From Halomonas sp. CH40 (GTDB lineage Bacteria; Pseudomonadota; Gammaproteobacteria; Pseudomonadales; Halomonadaceae), in contig CP112982.1 of NCBI GenBank assembly GCA_041875495.1, positions 1,860,001 to 1,924,000 on the forward strand: a stretch of DNA of 64,000 bases, given 5' to 3'. How positions within the stretch are numbered: the first letter of the stretch is position 1; each line of letters starts with the position of its first letter. Positions 25,660 through 35,029 of this stretch are shown piece after piece. The translations under genes and the position numbers were made by a program. Below the pieces are notes generated by a model. That model did not search any database. It was not told the origin of the DNA and saw only the letters and a list, made by a program, of their open reading frames with translations.

Positions 25660-27728
25660 TGGCACAGATCATCCAATTCACACCTAAGAAAGAGCTGACG
25701 GCGCAGAAAAACCTGCAAGATCTGATCACGCTGTCTCGAAGTCACTTGGTCCTTTGGGACGACCAGACTGGTTTCTCCTGGGAAAGCAACCGATGGCCCG
25801 TACTATACAGGAGCATAAGGTTCACCAATCATGAACACCGTCTTCTGCATCCAAACAAGACGCCCGAACCGCATCAACTAATGCATCCGGCGTTTGTCGA
25901 ATTCGCCAAGGCCTATCTACGTTACCGCCACACGGTTAAACCGCACAAAAACATCGCTCGGGAAATGTCAGCTTTGCGCATCCTGGAAATGGTGCTCAGG
26001 CAAGACATCGGCATTCCCGATATAACCAGGGTAGATCAGCGCCATTTTGATCACGCGATGGCTGAACTACGTCCGGAAAAACGGCGACAGTACATCGCCG
26101 TTGAGCTGCTGACAATTTTAAAAACGCTCGCCGACTTCTTCATCGTGACTAGCAGCGCACACTACTGGGCGAACCCCTATGTCGGCACAGCCTCATACGA
26201 CTTTGCCAACGGCGGCTACGCGGATGCAAAGATAAAAGCTGCCAAGCTTCCTGATCAGGATGCCCTGCTTGCAATCGCCGAGGTCTTCGGGCGTGGCCAC
26301 ACGCAAGTGCTTGAAGACGCTGATACGATGGTCACCTGTATTACTTGTCTTTTGCTGAGCGTACCAATGCGCATTAGCGAGACCCTAAGGCTGAGGGTTG
26401 ATTGCCTTCGCGAGGGAACCGATAAGGACGGCAAAATTCAGCACCACTTCAACTACTGGACACCGAAGATCAAGGAGTTCGTTCCCAAGGCGATACCTGC
26501 CACCATGGCGCCTAACGCCGTTGTGGCTGTGGAGCGGCTAAAACGCATCACAGAAGAGGGCCGCCAACTGGCCCGCTACATGGAAGGCAATCCGACCAAG
26601 TTCTATCGCCACGAGAACTGCCCGGACGTTTCCGATCATCAAGAGCTAACGCGAGATCAGGTGGCAGCGGCGCTAGGGTTACTAGACGCGAGTAGTTGTG
26701 AAACCTTTATCCATAGGCACACCGGCAATTACTCCCTTACCGGCTTAACGCTTGATTCCCTTTGGCAACTCGTTCTTGCTGAGCATCGCAAGCTGAATCC
26801 TCACTTCCCCTATCAGGAACCCGTCGACAGCAGGAGCAAGAAGCCACTCAAAATGTCGGAGTCATTACTATGCTTTCGCCGCTTCCAGTTTGGTATTCGT
26901 AACAGCACAAGCCCCGTCCTGCTGGCCCCGTTCAAGCGGGAATATTTTAAGGTGCGCCTTGAGGCACCCTCCGGGGGGCGCGCTAAGTTGTTGTGCTTTT
27001 TCACCCGACATGGCTATAAGGCAATTAAGCTCAAGTCGCACAGCCTGCGCCATCTGCTCAACCGCCTTGCACGGCGCAGCGGCGTACCTATCGACACGAT
27101 CACCACTTGGAGCAGCCGGGCCTCCGCCAAACAAACGCTCACCTACCTGAACGATGACCCGCAGGAAGCGGCAAACAAGGGCGCCGCCCTGCTAGGAATG
27201 CAGCAAGAGCAGACCCACAAAGAGCCAATCACCTACGAAGAAGCTGAGATTCACAGCCAAGGGCCATTCCATAGAAGCCGCTACGGGCTGTGCCGTCGAT
27301 CTTGGCGCGCGGGGCCGTGCAACCGCTTCGCTGACTGCCTCAACTGCTCAGAGTTACTGATATGCAAAGGGGACAAGCTGGCAGTTGACGCCGTAGCCAA
27401 AGACCGAGAGCACTTAGTTCGGACACTCGACGCAGCCAAGGCGGCTGTCGACAACGGCGAACGAGCCGCCTCGCGCTGGATGCAGGTGGCAGAGCCACAG
27501 ATCGGACGCCTGACCCAGCTTCTAAATATCCTTAACGACGCGGGCATCCCCGATGGTAGCCCGATCGAGCTAGCTGATAGCACTGACTTTAGCCATGAGC
27601 AGTTAACTGTCGAGAATAAAGCCGCATCAGTAGGCGTAACACTATTAGATAGGAAGGACCTAAAAATTGAGTACGGCAATGAACTGCTGACCTGCTTGGA
27701 CTTACTGAGGAATCCTGACAATGCCTAA
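25659..27728 (+). CDS. tyrosine recombinase, third of trio (VPA1269-type, GMT-associated)
   Basis: 689 aa from ATG 25659, which overlaps the previous stop (TAATG); an upstream frame inside the second gene is rejected. Large N-terminal region, catalytic domain ~220-520 with Arg in SVPMRISETLRL, HSLRHLLNRLARRSGVPIDTITTW and Tyr in QTLTYLNDDP, that is, Arg, HxxR, Trp and Tyr all present. After it comes a cysteine-rich segment (GLCRRSWRAGPCNRFADCLNC), then a C-terminal helical part. The order and the GPCNRFADCLNC motif match what I remember of 'VPA1269 family' proteins. It overlaps the next gene by 8 bp. Confidence 0.72.
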   Translation: MAQIIQFTPKKELTAQKNLQDLITLSRSHLVLWDDQTGFSWESNRWPVLYRSIRFTNHEHRLLHPNKTPEPHQLMHPAFVEFAKAYLRYRHTVKPHKNIAREMSALRILEMVLRQDIGIPDITRVDQRHFDHAMAELRPEKRRQYIAVELLTILKTLADFFIVTSSAHYWANPYVGTASYDFANGGYADAKIKAAKLPDQDALLAIAEVFGRGHTQVLEDADTMVTCITCLLLSVPMRISETLRLRVDCLREGTDKDGKIQHHFNYWTPKIKEFVPKAIPATMAPNAVVAVERLKRITEEGRQLARYMEGNPTKFYRHENCPDVSDHQELTRDQVAAALGLLDASSCETFIHRHTGNYSLTGLTLDSLWQLVLAEHRKLNPHFPYQEPVDSRSKKPLKMSESLLCFRRFQFGIRNSTSPVLLAPFKREYFKVRLEAPSGGRAKLLCFFTRHGYKAIKLKSHSLRHLLNRLARRSGVPIDTITTWSSRASAKQTLTYLNDDPQEAANKGAALLGMQQEQTHKEPITYEEAEIHSQGPFHRSRYGLCRRSWRAGPCNRFADCLNCSELLICKGDKLAVDAVAKDREHLVRTLDAAKAAVDNGERAASRWMQVAEPQIGRLTQLLNILNDAGIPDGSPIELADSTDFSHEQLTVENKAASVGVTLLDRKDLKIEYGNELLTCLDLLRNPDNA

Positions 27729-28131
27729 GGCAATTACCGACTCACAACTAAACAAAATGGCAAAAATGATTCGCGATTGGCCAGAGAAAGAGGCATTCAA
27801 CTGGAACAATATCTGCACCGCATCAAAAAGCATCTTGGGCTATACACCAACTCGTCAAGCTCTCTCCGGCAAGCTAATGCTGAAGAACGCTTACCAGATC
27901 AAGAAGAAACAGCGCAGAGATGCAATAGCTAAGGTCGAGGGTATTCCAAGACCACAAAGCATGCCCGCCGCGATGGACAAAATAACACGGCTTCAACAAG
28001 AGAATGACACATTAAAGGCTGAATTATCCAAGATGGCTGAAGTTGCTCAGCGATTCATATACAACGCTAGCATTGCTGGTCTTTCCCAACAGAGGTTAAT
28101 GGAGCCTCTTCCTAAAGCGCGTCGAGACTAG
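27721..28131 (+). CDS. small coiled-coil protein of the recombinase operon (GmtX/TnpC-like)
   Basis: 136 aa. N-terminal helical region with WPEKEAFNWNNICTAS and GYTPTRQALSGK (helix-turn-helix-like), basic middle (IKKKQRRDAI), and a C-terminal coiled coil (DKITRLQQENDTLKAELSKM). Overlaps the third recombinase by 8 bp. Size, position and coiled coil resemble TnpC of Tn554 and GmtX of Gamma-Mobile-Trio modules; function in both is accessory to recombination. No catalytic motif. Confidence 0.65.
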   Translation: MPKAITDSQLNKMAKMIRDWPEKEAFNWNNICTASKSILGYTPTRQALSGKLMLKNAYQIKKKQRRDAIAKVEGIPRPQSMPAAMDKITRLQQENDTLKAELSKMAEVAQRFIYNASIAGLSQQRLMEPLPKARRD

Positions 28132-28148
28132 ATTGATAGGAGCGTGAC

Positions 28149-28604
28149 ATGGCAAACGGACAAGAACGAGCCGCAGCAAACATAGCCAAATTCGAAGTTT
28201 GGGCCTCGGAACGCCAGGTAGCCGGCGATTGGACGGACTATATCCGCCAAGGCCAGCTTAACCGCACCGAAATCGCCGCCGAGTGCGGCTTTGCCAAGTC
28301 TGCGTTGCGTCAGAACCCAGCAGTTAAAACCGCTCTGGAGGCGTTGGAAGTGCGCCTGCGCGCTGAGGGCACCCTGCCATCTGGTAAGGGAAAGAAATCG
28401 CCACAGGCTCAAGATGAGGCAGCCTCTGCGTCGGTGGAGCAACGCATCGTCACGCTTAATAACCGCACCGAGCAGCGCGTGAATGCACTTGAAGAGCAAA
28501 ACGCTGCTCTACGTGCTGAAGTGCGGGAACTGCGCGAGCAGCTCAAGCGTTACCAAATCATCGATGACCACCTCGCCCAGACCGGCCGTTTGGTGCGACC
28601 ATGA
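28149..28604 (+). CDS. VPA1267-type coiled-coil protein, GMT-associated
   Basis: 151 aa with TAGGAG upstream of the ATG. N-terminal part looks like a DNA-binding helical bundle (GQLNRTEIAAECGFAKSALRQNPAVKTALEAL has a helix-turn-helix feel); C-terminal coiled coil EQRVNALEEQNAALRAEVRELREQL. The stop overlaps the following helicase gene (ATGA). Function unknown; I recall proteins of this kind next to GMT modules under the name VPA1267 family. Confidence 0.65.
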   Translation: MANGQERAAANIAKFEVWASERQVAGDWTDYIRQGQLNRTEIAAECGFAKSALRQNPAVKTALEALEVRLRAEGTLPSGKGKKSPQAQDEAASASVEQRIVTLNNRTEQRVNALEEQNAALRAEVRELREQLKRYQIIDDHLAQTGRLVRP

Positions 28605-30811
28605 CCGATCTCTCTGTGGAGCTGACCATCACGGCCGTCCTGAATCGAGGAGTGCGCGGCGGCGTCATTATGGCCGGTGTCGATACCGAAGGTCGTCGCT
28701 ACGTTGCGCGTTGTAGCTGGACGCTCATACCTGATTCATCTTTCCCCGGCAAAGGCCAGCGATGGGCGCTTTGCGGTGCGCTGAGAAAATTCCAGCAAGA
28801 GCAGCAGATCGAGGCCACGCACGCCGAGTTACTGCGTCCATCGGGTAAAAACATTATCGCCTGGATTGCTGGGTGTTCTGACATCCAAGGCGTGGGTCAA
28901 GTCAAAGCGCAGCGCCTCTACGATCGCTTCGGTCCCGAACTGGTGACGCTCATCGAACAGAAGGACATAGATGCTCTGAGCGATGTTGTCAGCTCCGAAG
29001 CAGCAGACCTACTGTGCCATGCCTTTGAGAAATACCAAGTTGCGCAGACGCTGGTCTGGCTCGATCAGGTGGGCATGCAGCGGCGGATCGGCCAGAAAGT
29101 GGTCGACTGTTATGCCGATAAGGCGCGGGAGAAAATCGAGGGCAACCCCTATGCCTTGATCAGTTTCGAGGCGCGCTGGAAGACGGTCGATGCATTAGCT
29201 CAGGAGCGCTTTGGCGTGACTGAAGATGATCCGAGACGACTGGAGGCAGCGGTCGAGGAGGCACTTTACCGGGGTCTCAAGAACGGCCACACCTGTCTGC
29301 CGGAAAAAGATGCCAAAAGCCGACTCAAGACGCTGCTCGGTGACAATAAGCTCGCTCAACAGGCCCTGGCCATCGGTGAGAGCAGCCAGTACCGCAAGGT
29401 GGGTCACTTCTACCAGCCGACCGGCACCTATCTGATCGAGCTAGAAATCGCCCAGCGTCTTTCGCGCATGGTCGCTGGTGAAGTAGCCAAGCAGGAGTCT
29501 TTCTTCGGGGCGGGCGAGGCCGATCCCGACATGGTAGAGACGGCTATCAACAATTTCGAGCGCACCCAGGGCTTAGCACTCTCCACCGAGCAACGTCAGG
29601 CCGTACTGTGCAGTGTTTGCGCCTCTCTTAGCTTAATTCTGGGCGGCGCAGGCACTGGCAAAACTACCGTGCTCAAGACCCTCTACGAAGCGTTAGAGGT
29701 CGTGCAGCCCAGCGTGGCCATCTACCAGGTTGCTCTCGCGGGGCGTGCTGCACAGCGCATGCAGGAGGCCACAGGCCGAGAAAGCTGCACGATTGCTGCT
29801 TTCTTCGCACGGGTTACCGAAGAGCTGCTCGGTAGCGGTGCGGTAGTCGTCGTCGATGAGGCATCAATGGTAGATGCCATTCTTTTTTATCGGCTCTTGC
29901 GCCGCATCCCGCCTGGAACGCGACTGATCCTGGTCGGCGATCCAAGTCAGCTCCCACCCATTGGCCCTGGCCTTGTGCTGCATGCACTTGCCGGTCATCC
30001 TGCCATTGCCCAGACGGAACTAAAAGTGGTCAAGCGACAGTCAGATGCAAGCGGGATTCTGCCTGTAGCTATGGCTGTGCGTGAACATACACTGCCGGAG
30101 TACGCTGCCTATCAAGGCCGAGGTAGCGGCGTATCGTTTATTGAATGTTCAGAATATTCACTCGATGAAACCATAGTGAGGCTCTACGAGGAGCTTGGCG
30201 GCAATGGTGCCGATAACAGCGTTCAGATGCTCTCTACCACACGAAGCGGTCAAGGCGGTGTTCACCGGCTGAATCAACTCTTGCATGAGCGCTATCGGCG
30301 TAATGGCACGCCTATTTGCTACGTCGACTTGCAATACGGCGTAGTACCCGCCAAGTCATTGGATTACGTGCCATTCAAGGTCGGCGATCTGGTAATGTTC
30401 ACCAAAAACGACTATTCCCTTGGGCTGCGCAACGGCTCTTTGGGCCGGATCATTGAGGCGTTACCTGTCGAAGAGGCAGAGAGTGACTGCTGTAAGGTCG
30501 ATTTTGAGGGTATTGAATACACCCTGAAGACGACACAACTTGAATCGCTCAGCCATGCCTATGCCATCACCGTTCATAAGTCGCAGGGGTCACAGTTCTC
30601 GCGGGTCATCGTGCCGATTCGTCAGTCGCGCCTGCTCGACCAAGCCTTGATCTATACCGCGATCACCCGCGCGGTGGATCAGGTAGTACTGATCGGGAGT
30701 CGAGAAGTTGCGGCCGCAAGCATTCTAGCCCTGGCCTCTGCCGCACGACGGCACGTTTCGTTGCCTGAGCTTTTGAAGTCATCAAACCACATAGAGCGGA
30801 GCCAATCTTAA
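28601..30811 (+). CDS. RecD2-like ATP-dependent DNA helicase (SF1B)
   Basis: 736 aa, ATG overlapping the previous stop by 4 bp. N-terminal region with a helix-hairpin-helix (CSDIQGVGQVKAQRLYDRFG), then a RecD-type helicase from ~320: Walker A LILGGAGTGKTT, Walker B VVVVDEASMVD, motif III LVGDPSQLPPIGPG, HAYAITVHKSQGSQF (motif V) and LIYTAITRAVDQVVL (motif VI). A 5'-3' helicase is expected. Being coupled to the recombinase operon it may assist mobilisation, or it may be the first cargo gene; both are inference. Ends 4 bp before the convergent resolvase. Confidence 0.88.
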   Translation: MTDLSVELTITAVLNRGVRGGVIMAGVDTEGRRYVARCSWTLIPDSSFPGKGQRWALCGALRKFQQEQQIEATHAELLRPSGKNIIAWIAGCSDIQGVGQVKAQRLYDRFGPELVTLIEQKDIDALSDVVSSEAADLLCHAFEKYQVAQTLVWLDQVGMQRRIGQKVVDCYADKAREKIEGNPYALISFEARWKTVDALAQERFGVTEDDPRRLEAAVEEALYRGLKNGHTCLPEKDAKSRLKTLLGDNKLAQQALAIGESSQYRKVGHFYQPTGTYLIELEIAQRLSRMVAGEVAKQESFFGAGEADPDMVETAINNFERTQGLALSTEQRQAVLCSVCASLSLILGGAGTGKTTVLKTLYEALEVVQPSVAIYQVALAGRAAQRMQEATGRESCTIAAFFARVTEELLGSGAVVVVDEASMVDAILFYRLLRRIPPGTRLILVGDPSQLPPIGPGLVLHALAGHPAIAQTELKVVKRQSDASGILPVAMAVREHTLPEYAAYQGRGSGVSFIECSEYSLDETIVRLYEELGGNGADNSVQMLSTTRSGQGGVHRLNQLLHERYRRNGTPICYVDLQYGVVPAKSLDYVPFKVGDLVMFTKNDYSLGLRNGSLGRIIEALPVEEAESDCCKVDFEGIEYTLKTTQLESLSHAYAITVHKSQGSQFSRVIVPIRQSRLLDQALIYTAITRAVDQVVLIGSREVAAASILALASAARRHVSLPELLKSSNHIERSQS

Positions 30812-30815
30812 TACT

Positions 30816-31379
30816 TCATGAATCAGGTTGACTGGCCTTCAAAGAGGCGTAGAGGGCCGTCTTGCTAACTTTGATTCGTGCGGCGGCCTCGCGGACATTC
30901 AGCCCATTGGCCAAGTGCTCCCTTGCCCGCTTCAATTTGTCGCCAGTGACAACCGGCTTACGCCCCCCTTTGCGTCCACGAGCGGCGGCAGCTGCTAGCC
31001 CCGCCTTAGTGCGATCACGAATCAAGTCGCGCTCAAACTGCCCCAGGGCACCGAACACATGAAAGATCAGTCGCCCACCAGCCGTAGTGGTATCGATGTT
31101 TTCGGTCAGCGACCGGAACCCGACACCACGAGCCTCCAGAGCACTGACCACCTCAATCAGATGCGGCAGCGAACGTCCTAGACGATCCAGTCGCCACACG
31201 ACCAGCACATCGCCGTCGCGAAGAAACTCTAGGGCGGCCATCAAGCCTGGCCGATCAGCTTTGGCCCCAAAGACAGTATCGTCGAAGATTCGCTTGCACC
31301 CCGCTTTACACAGCGTATCTTTCTGCAAGGCAGTATCCTGCTCTGCTGTCGAGACCCGCGCATAGCCGATCAATGCCAT
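30816..31379 (-). CDS. serine resolvase/invertase (Tn3 TnpR-like)
   Basis: 187 aa from ATG 31379 (MALIGYARVSTAEQD, catalytic Ser in ARVST); the frame extends 21 codons upstream across the proposed res site. Resolvase domain: VVWRLDRLGRSLPHLIEVV, FHVFGALGQFERDLIRDRT, then the hinge GRKGGRKP and a C-terminal helix-turn-helix (GLNVREAAARIKVSKTALYASL). Complete. No Tn3 transposase is present nearby, so it is either a solitary leftover or a dimer-resolution function of the island. Confidence 0.9.
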   Translation of the reverse strand: MALIGYARVSTAEQDTALQKDTLCKAGCKRIFDDTVFGAKADRPGLMAALEFLRDGDVLVVWRLDRLGRSLPHLIEVVSALEARGVGFRSLTENIDTTTAGGRLIFHVFGALGQFERDLIRDRTKAGLAAAAARGRKGGRKPVVTGDKLKRAREHLANGLNVREAAARIKVSKTALYASLKASQPDS

Positions 31380-31390
31380 TGAACGCCTTT

Positions 31391-31466
31391 TTTGTCCGTT
31401 ATTCCGTACGCATATCTTATTGTCCAAAATCACATTAAACAAACATATTGTCGGACATTGTCCGGG
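31391..31466. promoter_or_regulatory. putative res site of the resolvase
   Basis: Just upstream of the resolvase start. TTGTCC recurs at 31392, 31420 and 31458, and CGGACA-T-TGTCCG at 31452-31464 is a perfect 6-bp palindrome around one base; CGTACG lies at 31405. Repeated inverted half-sites next to the gene are the normal layout of resolvase sites and would also let the protein repress itself. Confidence 0.55.
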
Positions 31467-31688
31467 TTGGCCATCTAATGATCTTTTCCCAGACTGTCAT
31501 TCAACTGAGCGATAGCCCCGACACATGCTCACGGACCAGAGCCCAACAGCGTTCTAACCACGAAACTTCTTGCCGGTGACGCCATTAAAGGGCTCAGACA
31601 GCCCTTGTGCCAAGGTATTTACCAGCCGTTCAGCACCCTGTTTAATCTACTGAATTATGTGCTCTTTAAATAGCCAACCAAACAAAAC
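31467..31688 (-). other. non-coding gap with a 30-codon gene remnant
   Basis: On the minus strand 31554-31646 encodes KQGAERLVNTLAQGLSEPFN and GVTGKKFRG followed by TAG, with protein-like composition but no start and a stop directly upstream. It looks like the last 30 residues of a lost gene that I cannot identify. The remainder shows nothing recognisable. Confidence 0.35.
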
Positions 31689-32076
31689 TCAACCATAGAT
31701 CCCGTATCCAAGCTTACGCATCTTGATTAAGTAATCAATCAAACCGCTACTGCCACTCCGTCTCCAATGGGAAAGATTATGGTCGAGAATTTTCTCAAGC
31801 TCATCAAATAAATATTTTTTACCCTCCATTAATCGACTACTTCCTACAGGACTCGTGTCGTCAAACCCTTTGCTCGTGCAAAACGCTTGTATGTGTTGCC
31901 TTAAATCAAACTTTGACGTGGCATAATCAGCATCCATGCATTTGCAATACTCAAGAAATTCAGAAAGAGTGCTGCCAGTTTTTGCACAAGCTGACAATAT
32001 GCCTTCAAACTCATCGATAGACACAAAATAGATGTTTTCTGCGGGAATCAGTTCATCACCAAATTCACTCGCTAAC
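31689..32076 (-). pseudogene. C-terminal piece of the PD-(D/E)XK-type protein gene cut by IS1380
   Basis: The minus frame reads RLASEFGDELIPAENIYFVS... to GYGIYG and stop. Upstream it runs into the IS1380-family terminal repeat, and after removal of the IS and one 5-bp duplication it continues in frame from the upstream piece (33761-34974) as DFF-TRLASEF. Total 1602 bp, 533 aa. This part has no motif I recognise; it is helix-rich and AT-rich. Confidence 0.85.
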
Positions 32077-32081
32077 CTTGT

Positions 32082-33760
32082 CCTGAATCCGTGAAACCAG
32101 CTTCCCAAAACGCTTCTAACCTACTGAGCTACATGGCAATATAGCTGATATCGCCATTCACCCGTACAGTGCCATGCCCAACGTCAAGTTCCGCTCCAGT
32201 CGTCGCACACTCACCAGCCATGCTGGCCTATCCATCATCGGTCAGTGCCTTGAAACTGCCGGTGTCGACAGCATCGATAGCCGTTACCCAACGTCGCTAG
32301 GGATGCGCAACAGCGACGTGATCAAAAGCTACCTAGGTCTGCTGTGCCTGGGGATGAGCGACTATGATGCCATTGAAAATTTCCGTCATGACAAACCCTT
32401 CCAGCAACTTCTGACCCTGCAAAAAGTGCCGAGTACTGCTACGTTGCGGCAACGGCTGGAGAAGCTTGCCGCCAAGGACTTACAGGCACGTACGGCGGCC
32501 TGGTCCACGACCTTGCTATCCTTGGCTGAAGTGCCTATCACCGCCGAAAAGGGGCATGTCTGCCTGGATATCGACACCTTCGTCATGGATAACAGCAACT
32601 CCAGCAAAGAAGGCGTCTCACGAACCTATAAGAAAGTCGATGGCTATACCCCGATTGCCGCCTACCTGGGCAATGAGGGCTGGTGCCTGGGCCTGGAGTT
32701 GCGTCCCGGCAAACAGCACACCATGAAGGAGAGCAACGCTTTTTTGGAGCGCGTGCTCCCTCGTGCCCGAGGTCTGACCGAGGCTCCTATTCTGCTTCGA
32801 GAAGATAGCGGCTTTGACAGTAAGGCCCATCTGGCGTTGATTGAGCAGCACCGCCAAGCGTTTGCTAAAGACGGTCGCCAACTCGACTACATCGTCAAGT
32901 GGAACCCGCGGGACTCGGCCAAGGCGGATCTAGATACCTGGCGCGCGGTGGCGGCCAGCTATTGGGAAGAGCTGCGCCCTGGCAAGCGTCAAGCCATATG
33001 GGCGCAGAGCGCGTCAATCACGGTCGACAAGGTCGAGTATGTGGTCAAGCGCGTGATGCGCCTGGTGGAACGTACCGCCGATCGCGATGGGCAACTGCTG
33101 CTCGAACCGACGTATGAGCTGGAAGGCTGGTGGACCAGTCTGGAAGAGTCGCCGGAGGCGGTTATTCAGCGCTATAAAGCGCATGCGACCCACGAACAGT
33201 TCCACAGCGAGATCAAGACCGATCTCGACCTGGAGCGACTGCCTTCGGGCAAGTTCGCCACTAACGATCTTATCCTGCACCTCGCCCAGCTGGCCTACAA
33301 CATCCTGCGGTTGATGGGGCAATTGGGCATGACCGGCGAGCTGAGTCCCGTTCGTCATCCTGCCAAGCGGCGTCGGATACGGACAGTGCTTCAGGAGCTT
33401 GTACATCGCGCCGCCATCGTCGTTCACAAAGCACGGCAGGTGATACTTGATTTTGGGCAGGATGTTGGGCGGATGACGGTGCTCAATACCCTGCGTACTC
33501 GGCTGCGTTATCCAAAAAGGTCGCCATGCTGACCGTTTACTGGGTAAGGCAGCGCAGTCGCGGGCTAACGGATACTGTTAGCCAAAGTCACCGTGCTCGA
33601 TCGGTTGAAATGCACGACAAAACAGGCTGTCAACGCCGATCAATGCAACAAGAAGCGGCACTAGCCGGTATGTGTTGGTCGCTTAAGCCGGTATCGGTGA
33701 TCAAAAAGTACGTGCTGGCGTTGATAGGGAAAGTGTCGGCGCCGACTTCACGGATTCAGG
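32082..33760 (+). mobile_element. IS1380-family insertion sequence, 1679 bp, 5-bp target duplication
   Basis: Left end CCTGAATCCGTGAA at 32082-32095 and the identical 14 bases read inward on the other strand from 33760. The flanks 32077-32081 and 33761-33765 are both CTTGT. The element carries one intact transposase gene and has inserted in a minus-strand gene of the island. The short frame at 33526-33957 spans the IS end and has no protein support. Confidence 0.93.
32174..33532 (+). CDS. IS1380-family transposase
   Basis: 452 aa, full length. Typical IS1380 features: HAGLSIIGQCLETAG, SYLGLLCLGMSDYDAIENFR, LDIDTFVMDNSNSSKEG (first Asp), KKVDGYTPIAAYLGNEGWCLGLELRPGKQH, LLREDSGFDSKAHLALIEQ (second Asp), YKAHATHEQFHSEIKTDLDLERLPSGKFATNDLILHLAQLAYN with the catalytic Glu. 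No frameshift, so the element may be mobile. Confidence 0.93.
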   Translation: MPNVKFRSSRRTLTSHAGLSIIGQCLETAGVDSIDSRYPTSLGMRNSDVIKSYLGLLCLGMSDYDAIENFRHDKPFQQLLTLQKVPSTATLRQRLEKLAAKDLQARTAAWSTTLLSLAEVPITAEKGHVCLDIDTFVMDNSNSSKEGVSRTYKKVDGYTPIAAYLGNEGWCLGLELRPGKQHTMKESNAFLERVLPRARGLTEAPILLREDSGFDSKAHLALIEQHRQAFAKDGRQLDYIVKWNPRDSAKADLDTWRAVAASYWEELRPGKRQAIWAQSASITVDKVEYVVKRVMRLVERTADRDGQLLLEPTYELEGWWTSLEESPEAVIQRYKAHATHEQFHSEIKTDLDLERLPSGKFATNDLILHLAQLAYNILRLMGQLGMTGELSPVRHPAKRRRIRTVLQELVHRAAIVVHKARQVILDFGQDVGRMTVLNTLRTRLRYPKRSPC

Positions 33761-34974
33761 CTTGTAAAAAAATCTTCGGCTATATTCGCTTTAACTTTTC
33801 TCCCATTTTGAAGATAAAAGCTTTTCAACGTAACAACCAAACAATACCGGTTACTGGGATTAGGAACCGTTGTGTCAGAGACCAAATCAAGAAGGCGACT
33901 ACATTCATAAGCTTGCCTAACTGCTCGAAGAATACTTCTATTAATTCTATGCATTAGCACTTCAGGATTATCAGATACCCTTACCTTTTTATGTGGCTCT
34001 ATTCCTTTTGCATCTATAAAGACCATCCCGTCTTCATCATGGACAATATAATCAACAACCTTACCTTCCGTGCCTTTCCTTTTATATATATCAAGAACAT
34101 CATCTTCGCTAAGACATATATTGCCATTCTCTTTTATAATATCCCCTAAGTAGGATTCAAAATCCTGGGTAAACCTTCTCTTCATGCTTTCATGACAATT
34201 TATGTCAATAAGCGAAAGGGGCTTGAAAGGCAGGGACTCTCGAATTATCACATTATGAGGAACAACAACTTCATCTGCCATGAATACAGCAGGCGCTCTG
34301 CACAGCTTGGGCATATCAAAGTAAGAGTCACGAAGCGTAGACTCCGAAAAAAATGCAGAAAAAAAATGGGTTAGGTTGTCAAAACTATTCCCTAAGCTCC
34401 TGAAGAAGTTGCATATTGTTTTAATATCATAGTGTGGAGAAAGCTCAATCACCGCCCTTTGGAAACCAAGCTTGTGGCAATTACCATCAAGCCTCATCAA
34501 CAGCCATAAACTCAGAATAAAGTAGTCATCAAGCTTCACTCCGACAGTCTTAAAAAATCTCTCCCTGTATACCACACCTCCATTTTTATACACCAATATC
34601 ACATAAATTCTTATAAGATCGAAGCAATTGGTGACAGCATTCTTTTGGAACCAGGTCTGACTAATAACCATCTTCCGCATCTCAAGATCCACACCTCCTT
34701 CGTGCCTAAACCTGACAGCTTCACCTTGAAGCTCATGCATGCGATTTATAATTTTCTCAACGTCTTTTCTGGTTGCAATGACTTGGCCTGGAGAATCTTT
34801 AGATTGATATAACCACTCAATCAAAAGCAAACAAAGCCAAGGAAACTTTCTTAGCCTATCAATAGATTCATACTCCGGAGCATGCAACAACTGAATAACT
34901 TCTAAAAAAAAACTATTTTTATCAAATCTTGACAGGCTCTTCCTAACGTCGTTGGCCTTCTCGGTATATGACAT
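33761..34974 (-). pseudogene. N-terminal piece of a PD-(D/E)XK nuclease-like protein (GapS1-like candidate), interrupted by IS1380
   Basis: ATG 34974; about 405 codons remain before the insertion, after which three foreign residues and a stop follow at 33748. AT-rich compared with neighbours. Restored protein 533 aa. A PD-(D/E)XK core is suggested by FTQDFESYLGDII (Glu273), KVVDYIVHDEDGMVFIDAKG (Asp308, then Asp321-Ala-Lys323). Proteins of this kind occur as toxins or sensors in phage defence; a single-protein GMT-island defence gene, GAPS1, has a PD-(D/E)XK-like domain, and this could be a relative, but I cannot verify similarity. It starts 55 bp after the 162-aa gene and may be the last member of the same operon. 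Confidence 0.75.
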
Positions 34975-35029
34975 CCTTGAACCTTAGATAATAATCGATA
35001 TTAAAAAAGAAAAACCTTGACTAATTAGA

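Noticed and set aside
33526..33957. 143-codon plus-strand frame after the IS1380 transposase
   Set aside because: It spans the IS right end and the antisense of the interrupted gene; the composition is not protein-like.
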